Assembly: GCA_900767875.1 (NCBI GenBank)
Contig: CAAGAT010000074.1
Span: forward strand, 43,902-107,901
From: an uncultured Sutterella sp.
Lineage (GTDB): Bacteria; Pseudomonadota; Gammaproteobacteria; Burkholderiales; Burkholderiaceae_F
Direction of reading: 5' to 3'
DNA: 64,000 bases
Numbering within the stretch: position 1 is the stretch's first letter; the number at the start of each line of letters is the position of its first letter. The notes beneath the pieces were generated by a model. That model made no database searches. It was not told the DNA's origin and saw only the letters and a list, made by a program, of their open reading frames with translations. Of the stretch, positions 43,587 through 52,964 are shown piece after piece. The position numbers were made by a program, and so were the translations under genes.

Positions 43587-43829
43587 AACCATGCACCCAA
43601 GGGGCGATTGACCAGCGCCCATGCCTGCGATCTTAACAAGGCCAAGGCGCACGGCCTTGTTCAAAAAGGACAATCTCGGTACTACTCCGAAGGCCGACGG
43701 CCTGCGGCGTTTTCCCGCGGGCCCGTCGGGGGCGTCTCACGCGGCCGCCCCGATACCTTACAATGAGAGAGTTTGCGCCGCGTGCGCCCGATTTATTCAA
43801 AGTCACCCACACTAAGAGGCCTTTTTCCC

Positions 43830-44564
43830 ATGGCGATGATTGAAATCAAAAATGTGAGCAAGTGGTACGGTTCCTTCCAAGTGCTGAAAAACTGCTCGAC
43901 ATCCGTTGAAAAAGGCGAAGTGGTGGTCGTCTGCGGCCCGTCGGGCTCGGGCAAGTCCACCCTGATCAAGACCGTCAACGCGCTCGAACCCTTCCAGCAG
44001 GGCGAAGTGCTCATCAACGGCATCAACGTGGGCGACCCCAAGACGGATCTGCCCAAGCTGCGCAGCCACGTGGGCATGGTATTCCAGCACTTCGAGCTCT
44101 TCCCGCACCTGTCGATCACCGACAACCTGACGCTCGCGCAGATGAAGGTGCTCGGCCGCTCGCGCGACGAAGCCACCGAACGCGGTCTGGCGCTGCTCGA
44201 TCGCGTCGGCCTGCTCAAGCACGCCTCCAAGTTCCCCGGCCAGCTCTCGGGCGGCCAGCAGCAGCGTGTGGCCATCGCCCGCGCCCTGGCGATGGACCCG
44301 GTGTGTATGCTCTTTGACGAACCGACCTCGGCCCTCGATCCGGAAATGATCAACGAAGTGCTCGACGTGATGGTGGGTCTGGCGCGCGAAGGCATGACCA
44401 TGATGGTCGTGACGCACGAAATGGGCTTTGCCCGCAAGGTAGCCGACCGCGTGGTCTTTATGGAAGCCGGCGAAATTCTCGAAGATGCCAAGAAGGACGA
44501 CTTCTTCGGCTCGCCGCGCAGCGAACGTGCCCAGCAGTTCCTCTCCAAGATCCTGTCGCACTAA
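43830..44564 (+). CDS. Polar amino-acid ABC transporter ATPase (GltL/GlnQ-like)
   Basis: A 244-residue ATPase with Walker A GPSGSGKST, Q-loop FQHFELFPHL, signature LSGGQQQR, Walker B MLFDEPTSALD and switch His in VVTHEM. It closely fits the glutamate/aspartate importer ATPase GltL. The permeases and binding protein usually beside it are absent: its neighbours are the patatin gene and an SNF2 helicase. A possible -10 (TACAAT, 43759-43764) lies upstream. A terminator follows, so it is monocistronic. Confidence 0.9.
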   Translation: MAMIEIKNVSKWYGSFQVLKNCSTSVEKGEVVVVCGPSGSGKSTLIKTVNALEPFQQGEVLINGINVGDPKTDLPKLRSHVGMVFQHFELFPHLSITDNLTLAQMKVLGRSRDEATERGLALLDRVGLLKHASKFPGQLSGGQQQRVAIARALAMDPVCMLFDEPTSALDPEMINEVLDVMVGLAREGMTMMVVTHEMGFARKVADRVVFMEAGEILEDAKKDDFFGSPRSERAQQFLSKILSH

Positions 44565-44573
44565 TCCTTTGGG

Positions 44574-44612
44574 CAAGGCAGAAGCCGCGTCAAGCGCTTC
44601 TGCCTTGTTCTT
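44574..44612 (+). terminator. Terminator after the ABC ATPase gene
   Basis: CAAGGCAGAAGC (44574-44585) and GCTTCTGCCTTG (44596-44607) form a perfect 12-bp stem with a 10-nt loop, followed by TTCTT. Confidence 0.75.
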
Positions 44613-44638
44613 AACCGGCGCACGTCCGGCACGTTTTT

Positions 44639-47600
44639 ATGGCCAAACGCAAAACCTTCGGCAACACCTGGTGGGGCCGCCAGTGGCTCGACGCCCTCTC
44701 GGACATCGATGAGTCCAACCGCCTGCCGCGAGGGCGCACGTACTTCAACACGGGCCGCGTCATCCAATGCAATTGGAACGAACAAAAGGGCTGCGTCGAA
44801 GCCCTGGTCGACGGCTCGTCCTACTACCCGTACGAGGTGACGATCGGCCTGCCGCGCTGGCCTGCCGAGCGCGAAAAGGCGCTGCTGGACGCCATCGCGG
44901 CCGACCCGGCCCTGGTGGCCGATCTGCTGCGGGGCACGCTGCCGCCCACGGTGGCCGAATTGTGCGAAAAGGTCGGGCTGGACCTCTTTCCGCAAAGCTG
45001 GCGCGACATGCGCACCGACTGCACCTGCCCGGACAGCGCCCGCATCTGCAAACACCTGGCGGCGGTTTTTTACGCGCTCTCGGAAATGATCGACGCCAAC
45101 CCCTTCGTCGTCTTTTTGCTGCACGGGCTGAGCCTGCGCGACGAACTCAAAAAACGCGGGGTGGACACCACGGCGGCCACAACCGAGCGGCCCCTGCTTT
45201 TTTCCGAACTCGCGCACGCGGCCACGCTCGAGCGGCCCGATCCCAAGCGCATCGATGCCGACACAGGTCTGTCGCTGCTCAGAACGCTCTCCTACGGCTC
45301 CTTTGAGTCCATGCGCGAGACGCTTTTGACGCTCATTCCCGAGTCGGTGCCGCTACCCACCGAGCGCAATCTCAAGGGGCAGATGCGACGCCTCTTAACC
45401 GAAGCCGAGCGCCTGTACCGCTTTTTGCCCGCCTTTGAGGAGTCCGTCTGGTTTGCGCGCTATGTGCTGCCCTGCTTTGAGGGGCGCCGGCCGGTCTTTG
45501 ACGAAAATGCCGTGCGCTCGCTCAAGTTAAAGCTTGCGGCCCGCATCAGCGACGCGGGCGCCTTTGAGGTGACCCTGACGGGGCGCGCTTTTGAGACCGA
45601 CGGCCGTCTGCGGCGCTTTGAGCTCACGCAAAAGGACCGGGTCTTTGAGATCCTGCTGCACATGCCCACCTCCTTTACCCGCGAGGCCTCGCCCGAGATG
45701 GAGTGCTGGCGCGAAATCAGCGCCTCGGCCGCGCGCCTGACGGCCGCCTCGGTCATCGTGCCCGCCCTCGTCGATCCCAAGGGTGCGGTCGACGTCATTC
45801 CGCTGGTGGTCTGGACGCCGGCGGTGCGAAACGCCAAGGCCGCTTCCCTGGCCGACCGGCTCACGCAGGCCTGCAATCCCTTTGCCGACAAACTGTTTGA
45901 GACCTCTCCGGTGCCCGCGGGCGAGCACTTTGCCAAGGAGTCCGTCTTTTCGGCCATGACCCTGGCCACAAGCGCGCTCATGCAAAACGTGGAGCGGCGC
46001 GCACCCAAGGGGATCGAAACCGAATCGATCGTCGTCATGCTCGCCCTGCAGGCGCGGTTTGACGCCATGAGTGAGGCCGCCCCCATGGTGCGGCGCCACG
46101 TCATGACGGCCCTCAATGCCTTCATGCTCGGCGACGCGTACCCCTGGCGCCCGACGCTGACGGCAAGCGTGCACAAGGACGGCGTCAAGATCAATTTCGG
46201 CATTCTCGGCCGCGCCGCCCAAAAGGACGACGCGAGCCCGGGCCCGGCTCTGAGCGCCAAGCGCCCGGTGCTGCTCGCGCGCATTCTCAAGGAAGAGCGC
46301 TTTGAAAACGATCGCTTTGCGGTGCTCTCGGCCCTTAAGACGCTGAGCAAAGCCTGCCCGATGCTCGAGCCGATTGCCGCCGGCGGTGGCAAACCCGTCA
46401 CGCTCGAGCGCAGCGAACTCAAGGACTTTCTCTTTGACATCGCGCCGGTATTGACGCTTTTGGGAGTGGCCGTGATGCTGCCCGAAAGCCTCAAACGGCT
46501 GCTGCGCCCGACGCTGACGGCACACCTCAATGTGGGCGCGGGCAAGTCGCTTCTCGGTAAGGACGCCTTTGCCAAATTCGACTGGCGCGTGGCCGTGGGC
46601 GACAAGGAGCTCACCCGCGAAGAGCTGCAGGAACTCATGAAGAGCGCCGGCCAGATCGTTCGCTTTGGCGAAGACTTCGTCTACCTTGATCCCAACACCC
46701 TCGAGCGCCTGGCCGAGGCCGTCGACAAGCAGCCCCAGCCCACGTATCTGGAAAAGATGCGCGCGGCTCTGACGGGCGAGTACGACTACCAAGGGCAGGC
46801 CGTGGACATGCGGGTGAGCCAAGAGATTCTCGAGCGGCTCAAAACGCTCACGACCGTCACCGACGTGCCGCCCCCGGCCAACCTTCAGGCCGCGTTGCGC
46901 CCCTATCAGGCCCGTGGCTTTTCGTGGCTGATGAAAAACCTGCGGCTGGGCCTGGGGTCCCTCATCGCCGACGACATGGGGCTGGGCAAAACGCTGCAGG
47001 TGATCGCCGCCCTGTTGCAGCTGAAAAACGACGGCGCCTTTGCCAAACAAAAGGCGCTGGTGGTGGTGCCCACCACGCTGATGACCAACTGGATGCGCGA
47101 GATCGCGCGCTTTGCACCCGCCCTCACGGTGGGACTCTATCACGGCGCGCGGCGCGCTCTGCCCGCCCCCAAGGATTTGCCCGACGTGACGCTCACCTCC
47201 TACGGGCTCATGCGCCGGGACACCGAAACTCTGGCCGCGGTGGGCTGGCGCTTGCTGGTGCTCGATGAGGCGCAGGCCGTCAAAAACGCCGCCTCGGGAC
47301 AAGCCACGGCCGCCAAGGCCCTCGGGGCCGCGCAGACGATCGCCATGACGGGCACGCCCGTGGAAAACCACCTCACCGAATACTGGTCGATTCTCGAGAC
47401 CGTGCAGCCGCGGCTGTTGGGCTCGCTACGCGACTTTACGAACACCTTTGCCGGCCCGATCGAAAACGACCGCGATCCGGCCGCCGCCGAAGCGTTCCGC
47501 CGCCTGACGGCGCCCTTTATGCTGCGGCGCCTCAAAAGCGACAAGTCGATCATTTCGGACCTGCCCGAGCGCACGACGATCGATCAGTTCACGCATCTGA

Positions 47601-48361
47601 CGCCCGAGCAGGCCGCGCTGTATGAAAAAACTCTCGGCGAGCACATGAAAAAGCTCGCCAAACTCGACGAAGAGGCCGCCGGCGACCCATCCGAGTCCGG
47701 GGAAGAAGCCGAGCAAGCCCAAAACCGGCGCATGGCGCGCCGAGGCCTGGTGCTCAAGCTCATCACGGCCCTCAAGCAAATCTGCAATTCGCCCTCGCAG
47801 TACCTCAGAGAGCATTGTCCGCAGGCCGACTCGGGCAAGGCCGCCGCCCTCTTTGAGATCCTCGAGCAGTGCCGTGACGCCAGCCGCAAGGTGCTCATCT
47901 TTACGCAGTACCGGGAAATGGGCGAGCATCTGGCCGAGTGGATCGGCGCGTGCTTTGCGCAAAAGCCCGACTTTCTGCACGGAGGCGTCCCCCTCAAGGA
48001 GCGCCAGGCCATGGTCGATCGCTTTCAGACGGACCGCGGCGTGCACGAGATGATCATTTCGCTCAAGGCGGGCGGCACGGGCCTCAATCTCACCTCTGCG
48101 AGCTGCGTCGTGCACTACGACCTGTGGTGGAACCCGGCCGTCGAGGCCCAGGCCACCGACCGCGCCTACCGCATCGGACAGCGGCGCGACGTGCTCGTCT
48201 ATCGCTTCGTGACCGAAGGCACGTTTGAAGAGCGCATCAACGACATGCTCAAGGCCAAGCGCGAGCTGGCGGATCTGACGGTGGCCACGGGCGAAACCTG
48301 GATCGGCGATCTGCCCACGGGAGAGTTGCGCAGCCTTTTGGCGCTGCGCAAAGAGGACTGA
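44639..48361 (+). CDS. SWIM zinc finger + SNF2/DEAD-like helicase
   Basis: A 1240-residue protein. A SWIM zinc finger lies at about residues 128-139 (CTCPDSARICKH). A long middle region follows, then an SNF2 ATPase (about 755-1230) with ADDMGLGKTLQ, the motif II variant LDEAQAVKN, MTGTPVENHL and the C-terminal helicase motifs LKAGGTGLNL and ATDRAYRIGQ. Bacterial SNF2 proteins of this HepA/RapA-distant group are thought to remodel nucleoprotein, but few have known roles. The ATG at 44639 lies shortly after the preceding terminator. Confidence 0.88.
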   Translation: MAKRKTFGNTWWGRQWLDALSDIDESNRLPRGRTYFNTGRVIQCNWNEQKGCVEALVDGSSYYPYEVTIGLPRWPAEREKALLDAIAADPALVADLLRGTLPPTVAELCEKVGLDLFPQSWRDMRTDCTCPDSARICKHLAAVFYALSEMIDANPFVVFLLHGLSLRDELKKRGVDTTAATTERPLLFSELAHAATLERPDPKRIDADTGLSLLRTLSYGSFESMRETLLTLIPESVPLPTERNLKGQMRRLLTEAERLYRFLPAFEESVWFARYVLPCFEGRRPVFDENAVRSLKLKLAARISDAGAFEVTLTGRAFETDGRLRRFELTQKDRVFEILLHMPTSFTREASPEMECWREISASAARLTAASVIVPALVDPKGAVDVIPLVVWTPAVRNAKAASLADRLTQACNPFADKLFETSPVPAGEHFAKESVFSAMTLATSALMQNVERRAPKGIETESIVVMLALQARFDAMSEAAPMVRRHVMTALNAFMLGDAYPWRPTLTASVHKDGVKINFGILGRAAQKDDASPGPALSAKRPVLLARILKEERFENDRFAVLSALKTLSKACPMLEPIAAGGGKPVTLERSELKDFLFDIAPVLTLLGVAVMLPESLKRLLRPTLTAHLNVGAGKSLLGKDAFAKFDWRVAVGDKELTREELQELMKSAGQIVRFGEDFVYLDPNTLERLAEAVDKQPQPTYLEKMRAALTGEYDYQGQAVDMRVSQEILERLKTLTTVTDVPPPANLQAALRPYQARGFSWLMKNLRLGLGSLIADDMGLGKTLQVIAALLQLKNDGAFAKQKALVVVPTTLMTNWMREIARFAPALTVGLYHGARRALPAPKDLPDVTLTSYGLMRRDTETLAAVGWRLLVLDEAQAVKNAASGQATAAKALGAAQTIAMTGTPVENHLTEYWSILETVQPRLLGSLRDFTNTFAGPIENDRDPAAAEAFRRLTAPFMLRRLKSDKSIISDLPERTTIDQFTHLTPEQAALYEKTLGEHMKKLAKLDEEAAGDPSESGEEAEQAQNRRMARRGLVLKLITALKQICNSPSQYLREHCPQADSGKAAALFEILEQCRDASRKVLIFTQYREMGEHLAEWIGACFAQKPDFLHGGVPLKERQAMVDRFQTDRGVHEMIISLKAGGTGLNLTSASCVVHYDLWWNPAVEAQATDRAYRIGQRRDVLVYRFVTEGTFEERINDMLKAKRELADLTVATGETWIGDLPTGELRSLLALRKED

Positions 48362-48372
48362 GGCGGAAGGCA

Positions 48373-48412
48373 AAACGCCGCGTCGGTTTTGGGGCCGCGC
48401 GGCGTTTCGTTT
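48373..48412. terminator. Bidirectional terminator between SNF2 gene and lptG
   Basis: AAACGCCGCG (48373-48382) and CGCGGCGTTT (48398-48407) form a 10-bp stem with T-rich ends on both strands. It lies between convergent genes. Confidence 0.65.
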
Positions 48413-48427
48413 GGGATCTCGTGTCTT

Positions 48428-49564
48428 TTATCGACGCTCGAGGAACCACAGGGCACAGGAGGCGCACACCAGCATCACGAAGGTCGGCACGACCGCCACG
48501 AGCATGGGTGGCCAGGTGTTGAGAATGCCCAGGAACGAGAAGATGTTGTTGAGGGCATAGAACGAAATGCCGATCATCAACCCGCCGAAGATCTTGATCG
48601 AGACGCCACCCGAGCGTGCGTTCAGATAGGCAAAAGGCATGGCCACGGCCAGCATCACGAAGATGGCCAGCGGATAGAAGACCTTGAGCCAGAAGGCCAC
48701 GCGGTAGCGGTCGGTCGTCTGATGGGTTTCCTTCAGATGCGCGATGTACTGCCACAGATCGGAAATGCCCATGCGCTCGGGTTTGATGGTCAGAACACCG
48801 AGAATGTCGGGGCGCATCTCCGAGGGCAGCACCAGATCGACGCCGCTGCGGCTCGTGCTCTTTTCCACGACCGGCGTTTCGTCGTCGGTGATCTTGGGCA
48901 GCGTTTCGACCTTGGCGCCCTTCAGGTGCCAGCCGCGGCCGGCGATGTAGTTTGCCTCGGGCGCGTGCAGCACGCGGATGAGGTCGCCCTCGCGGTCAAA
49001 TTCAAACACGCGCCAGGCGCCCGTGCGGCTGTGTTCGCCCGCGATGAGGTTGTGCACGTTCACAAAGCGCACCGCCGCCTGCGAGGCTTCGCCGTTTTGG
49101 ACGTTGTCCTTGACCCACACGCCCGAGGCATAGCCGCGGGCCGACAGTTTGCGGTCAAAGAGGATATTGTCCATGTCGTTGCGCATCATGTCCGCGGCCG
49201 GCGTGATCCATTCGCCCAGAACATAGGTGGCGGCGATGAGCACCAGGGCGGGCACGGTCATCATCGAGGCCAGACGCAGGGGCGAGAGGCCCGAGACGCG
49301 CATGATCGTGAATTCCGAATTGGAGGCCAGGCGGCTCATCGTGTAGACGGCCCCGAGCAGCACGGCAATGGGCATGACCTCATACAGGCGCGACGGGAGC
49401 TTGAGCATCGTCAGGAAAAGCGCCATCGAGATGCTGTAGCGGTTGCCGATGTCGCGGGCTTGGCTCACCAAGTCAAAAAAGGCGATCAGCGCCACGAGCG
49501 CCACAAGCACGAACGTAGTCGACAGCAGTATTTCCTTGGAAAGGTGCCGGGTCAGGATTTTCAT
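48428..49564 (-). CDS. lptG: LPS export ABC transporter permease LptG
   Basis: A 378-residue inner-membrane protein with six membrane spans (three at each end) around a large periplasmic beta-jellyroll. It begins KILTRHLSKEILLSTTFVL, typical of LptG. With LptF and LptB it extracts LPS and pushes it along the LptCAD bridge. Its start codon touches the lptF stop. Membership rests on length, topology and the paired gene. Confidence 0.92.
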   Translation of the reverse strand: MKILTRHLSKEILLSTTFVLVALVALIAFFDLVSQARDIGNRYSISMALFLTMLKLPSRLYEVMPIAVLLGAVYTMSRLASNSEFTIMRVSGLSPLRLASMMTVPALVLIAATYVLGEWITPAADMMRNDMDNILFDRKLSARGYASGVWVKDNVQNGEASQAAVRFVNVHNLIAGEHSRTGAWRVFEFDREGDLIRVLHAPEANYIAGRGWHLKGAKVETLPKITDDETPVVEKSTSRSGVDLVLPSEMRPDILGVLTIKPERMGISDLWQYIAHLKETHQTTDRYRVAFWLKVFYPLAIFVMLAVAMPFAYLNARSGGVSIKIFGGLMIGISFYALNNIFSFLGILNTWPPMLVAVVPTFVMLVCASCALWFLERR

Positions 49565-50688
49565 TATTCACCCCTTCCCAAAAGCTTGTAGGGCAGCTCG
49601 GCCAGGCGCTGCGGAATCCAGCGCTGCAGCCAGACGCGGCGCACGAAAAGCAGCGTCGTGAAAAGCGCCACGGCGCCGTTGAGGATCACCAGGGCGGCGA
49701 TCCAGTTGAGCTTGTCGATCTTGACCCAGCTTTCCATGACCGAAATGCCGTTCAGATACAGGATGAAGATCAGCACGGCGATGATCAGACTCATGCTGCG
49801 GCCCGCGCGCGGATTGGTGTAGGAAAGCGGAATGGCCAGCAGCACCAGGTTGAGCGCGGCCAGCGGCCAGCACAAACGCCAGACCATTTCGGCCCGCGCC
49901 TGCGGCGTATTGAGGTCCATGAGACTGGCAAAGGACATCGTTTCGACATCGCGGTTGATGTAGGCCTGCTCGGCCCGCGTGCCGATGCGCAGCTCATACG
50001 TGTCGAATTCGGTCACGCGCCAGGCCGCGTCGCCCCGGCGGCTCGTGTCGTAGCGGCGCCCGTTCTTGAGCACCACGTAGCGCTCGCCCTTGGGCGTGGC
50101 GCGCACTTCGCCCGATTCGGCGCGCACGATGATTTCGCTCTCGCCGCTGCGCTCGCTCACAAAGACGTTCTTGACGTGCGAGCCGTCGGCGCTCACCTCC
50201 TCGATAAAGAAGATGCGCCGGCCGCCCATCGTTTCGATAAAACGCCCCGGGGCGATGCGGTTGACGTCGCTGCGCTGCTCGAACTGCTGCGCCGTGCGCT
50301 CGATCTGATCCTTGGCCCAGGGCGTGACGGCGATCGAAATGACGGCCACGAGCACGACCATCGGCAGGGAAAAGCGCAGCACCGGCGCGATCCAGCGCAG
50401 CAGGCTCAGACCGCCCGCGCTGAACCAGACGGGAATTTCGCTGTCCTGCCAGCTGCGCATCATCACCATCAGCACGGCGATGAACATCGACAGGGCCAGC
50501 AGGGCGGGCAGGTTGGTAAACGACGAATAGGCCATGAGCTCGAAGACGGAGCGCGAATCGACGCTGCCGCCGGCGGCCTGACCGAGGATGGTCACCAGCC
50601 CGATCGTCACGACGACCGAAAAGAGCACCGTAAAGACCGCTCCGGCGCTGCTGGCAAGCTCACTAACCAAAAGTCGTTTAAAAATCAT
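49564..50688 (-). CDS. lptF: LPS export ABC transporter permease LptF
   Basis: A 374-residue partner of LptG with the same topology: spans near 15-35, 52-75 and 100-120, a periplasmic domain and three C-terminal spans. The RMMRSWQDSEIPVWFSAGG-like coupling helix region (MMRSWQDSEIPVW) is typical of LptF. It is translationally coupled to lptG. The pepA gene often found divergent to it is not present; an antiporter gene lies upstream on the same strand. Confidence 0.92.
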   Translation of the reverse strand: MIFKRLLVSELASSAGAVFTVLFSVVVTIGLVTILGQAAGGSVDSRSVFELMAYSSFTNLPALLALSMFIAVLMVMMRSWQDSEIPVWFSAGGLSLLRWIAPVLRFSLPMVVLVAVISIAVTPWAKDQIERTAQQFEQRSDVNRIAPGRFIETMGGRRIFFIEEVSADGSHVKNVFVSERSGESEIIVRAESGEVRATPKGERYVVLKNGRRYDTSRRGDAAWRVTEFDTYELRIGTRAEQAYINRDVETMSFASLMDLNTPQARAEMVWRLCWPLAALNLVLLAIPLSYTNPRAGRSMSLIIAVLIFILYLNGISVMESWVKIDKLNWIAALVILNGAVALFTTLLFVRRVWLQRWIPQRLAELPYKLLGRGE

Positions 50689-50698
50689 GTATTCAAAT

Positions 50699-50718
50699 CG
50701 CCCGAGGCAACTCGGGCG
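50699..50718. terminator. Hairpin between nhaC and lptF
   Basis: CGCCCGAG (50699-50706) and CTCGGGCG (50711-50718) form an 8-bp stem with a 4-nt loop. It lies after the minus-strand antiporter gene and before lptF. No strong T-run follows on the minus strand. Confidence 0.4.
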
Positions 50719-50796
50719 TCTTGGATTATTTCAGACCGATTCTAACGGCCCGAGTCCCCTTGCGCGCTTAAGGATTCGGGCCGTCGACGGCTCCCT

Positions 50797-52338
50797 TTAG
50801 GCGGCTCGCGCGGCTTTCTGGTCCTTGACGTGCAGGAAGATCGTCACGCCGAAGAGCACCACGGCCGTCGCCAGCCAGCTCAGCCACAGGTTGCCGTCGG
50901 TCAGACCGGCCACGAGGTAGCCCACACCGGCCGACACGGCCACCAGAAGCGCATAGGGCAGCTGTGTGGAGACGTGTTCGATGTGCGAGCAGCCCGCACC
51001 GGCCGACGACAGAATCGTCGTGTCGGAAATGGGCGAGCAGTGGTCGCCGAAGACCGAACCGGCCAGCGTGGCCGACAGCACCACCACCGTCAGAGCCGGA
51101 TCCAGGGCTTCGACGATCGGCACCACGATCGGAATCAGGATGCCGAACGTGCCCCAGGCCGTGCCCATCGAGAAGGCCAGGAAGGCGGCGATCGCAAAGA
51201 CGATCACGGGCAGGAAGGTCACGCCCATGCCGCTGGCGGTCACGATGTGCTGCATGAACTGCGGGGCCGACAAAAGCTCGCGGCACACGCCCGACAGGGT
51301 CCAGGCCAGAATCAGGATGATGTTGGCCGGCAGCATGAGCTTCATGCCTTCGACGCTGCCTTCGGCAAACTGTGCGAAGGTCATCAGGCGGCGCGGCACG
51401 TACATCAGAAGCGCCACAAGAAGAGCGCCGAAGGAGGCGAACACCAGCGAAATGGACGCCGAGGAGTTGCCGATGGCGGCCATGAACGTGTGGTACTTGG
51501 CGTCCGCGCCCCAGTACCCGCCCGTGTACATCAGAGCCAGGACGGCAAAGACGATCAGAGCGCCCAGCGGCACGAGCATGTCCCAGGCCGTGCCCTTGGG
51601 GTTGTACTTGAGCTTGTCTTCGGTTGGGCTGTTGGAGGCGGTGGCGTCCACGCCCTTGAGGCGCACGCGCTCTTCGGCGCGGCGCATCGGGCCGAAGTCA
51701 AAGTCGGTCCAGCACAGGAAAAAGACGAGCGCCAGGGAGAACAGAGCGTAGAAGTTCCACGGAATCGTGGCCACGAAGGCCCCGAGTTCGCTGTCAAAAA
51801 CGCCGGTGTCCTTCAAGGAGGAGCCCACCGCGGCGGCCCAGGAGGAAATCGGCGCGATGATGCACACGGGAGCGGCCGTGCTGTCGACGATGTAGGCGAG
51901 CTTGGCGCGGCTGATCTTGTAGGCGTCCGTGATCGGGCGCATGACCGTGCCCACCGTGAGGCAATTGAAGTAGTCGTCGATGAAGATCGCAATGCCCAGG
52001 CCGCTCGTGGAAGCCAGAGACGAGCGACGGCCGCTGATGATCTTGGTCGAGGCCTTGCCGTAGGCGACGGTGCCGCCCGACAGACTGATCAGGTACACGA
52101 GCGCACCGAGCAAGGAGCAGAAGATCAGAATGTTGAAGTCGACCTTCTTGGCCATCATCGTAAAGGCGGTCTCCATGGTGCCCATCACGATGTGGGCGTC
52201 CGTGCCCACGGCGTAGATGAGCGTCCCCGTGAAGATGCCCACGAGCAGCGACGAGAACACTTCCTTGGTCAGGAGCGCCAGGCCGATTGCCACGATCGGA
52301 GGAACAATCGACCACCACTCGGCAGCATAGGGTTCCAT
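50797..52338 (-). CDS. NhaC-type Na+/H+ antiporter family protein
   Basis: A 513-residue transporter with about 11-12 membrane spans. It has the NhaC-family landmarks GIAIFIDDYFNCLTVGTVMRP (Asp pair inside the membrane) and FSMGTAWGTFGILIPI, plus SVFGDHCSPISDTTILSSAG in the second repeat. Members exchange cations or amino acids for Na+/H+. The substrate is not determinable here. The start is preceded by AAAGGAAA. Confidence 0.88.
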   Translation of the reverse strand: MEPYAAEWWSIVPPIVAIGLALLTKEVFSSLLVGIFTGTLIYAVGTDAHIVMGTMETAFTMMAKKVDFNILIFCSLLGALVYLISLSGGTVAYGKASTKIISGRRSSLASTSGLGIAIFIDDYFNCLTVGTVMRPITDAYKISRAKLAYIVDSTAAPVCIIAPISSWAAAVGSSLKDTGVFDSELGAFVATIPWNFYALFSLALVFFLCWTDFDFGPMRRAEERVRLKGVDATASNSPTEDKLKYNPKGTAWDMLVPLGALIVFAVLALMYTGGYWGADAKYHTFMAAIGNSSASISLVFASFGALLVALLMYVPRRLMTFAQFAEGSVEGMKLMLPANIILILAWTLSGVCRELLSAPQFMQHIVTASGMGVTFLPVIVFAIAAFLAFSMGTAWGTFGILIPIVVPIVEALDPALTVVVLSATLAGSVFGDHCSPISDTTILSSAGAGCSHIEHVSTQLPYALLVAVSAGVGYLVAGLTDGNLWLSWLATAVVLFGVTIFLHVKDQKAARAA

Positions 52339-52389
52339 TTTTTGTTTCCTTTGTTGTAGGTGTGTTTGCGTCGCACAAGTCCGAGAAAC

Positions 52390-52896
52390 TTACGACGGAC
52401 GCGTATTTTGAATCTGGAAGCGCCGCGCAAGGGCAAGGCACACGGGTTCGGGCACGAAACCGGAAACGTCGCCTCCGAGGGCGGCGATTTCGCGCACGAC
52501 GCTGCCGCTGACGAACTGACAGCTCAAGGCGGGCATCAGGAAAACGGTTTCCACCTCCGGCATCAGCGTACGGTTCATCCCGGCCATTTGAAACTCATAC
52601 TCAAAGTCGCTCACGGCCCGCGCGCCGCGGATCGACACGGTCACGCCGTGCGCGCGCGCAAAGTCGCACAAAAGCCCGTCAAAACCCTCGACCGTGACGT
52701 TTTCCAGGCCGCTTTGGCCCCGGCACGAGGCGCGGGCGAGTTCGACGCGCTCCTCGAGCGTGAAGAGCGTCTTTTTCTTGTCGCTGCGCGCCACGGCCAG
52801 AATCACGCGGTCAAACAATCGCGCGGCGCGTTTGAGCACATCGAAGTGTCCGAACGTAAACGGATCGAATGTTCCGGGATAGACGGCTGTCGTCAT
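52390..52896 (-). CDS. coaD: Phosphopantetheine adenylyltransferase
   Basis: A 168-residue enzyme for the penultimate step of coenzyme A synthesis. The nucleotidyltransferase motif is YPGTFDPFTFGHFDVL, and the C-terminal SGSVVREIAALGGDVSGFVP carries the second phosphate-binding site. Most CoaD read GTFDPxTxGHxD, so the core is intact. It is followed by rsmD on the upstream side, as in many bacteria. Confidence 0.95.
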   Translation of the reverse strand: MTTAVYPGTFDPFTFGHFDVLKRAARLFDRVILAVARSDKKKTLFTLEERVELARASCRGQSGLENVTVEGFDGLLCDFARAHGVTVSIRGARAVSDFEYEFQMAGMNRTLMPEVETVFLMPALSCQFVSGSVVREIAALGGDVSGFVPEPVCLALARRFQIQNTRPS

Positions 52897-52964
52897 GAAT
52901 CTTGGGAATCGGTGCCGCCCGGAAAATGGACGGCCGACTTTAAGGGGATGTCAAACCTGCGATT

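Noticed and set aside
41454..43766. 770-codon plus-strand open frame opposite the patatin gene
   Set aside because: Its His/Arg/Gly-rich composition without domains is typical of the antisense frame of a GC-rich gene. The minus strand carries clear lipase motifs.
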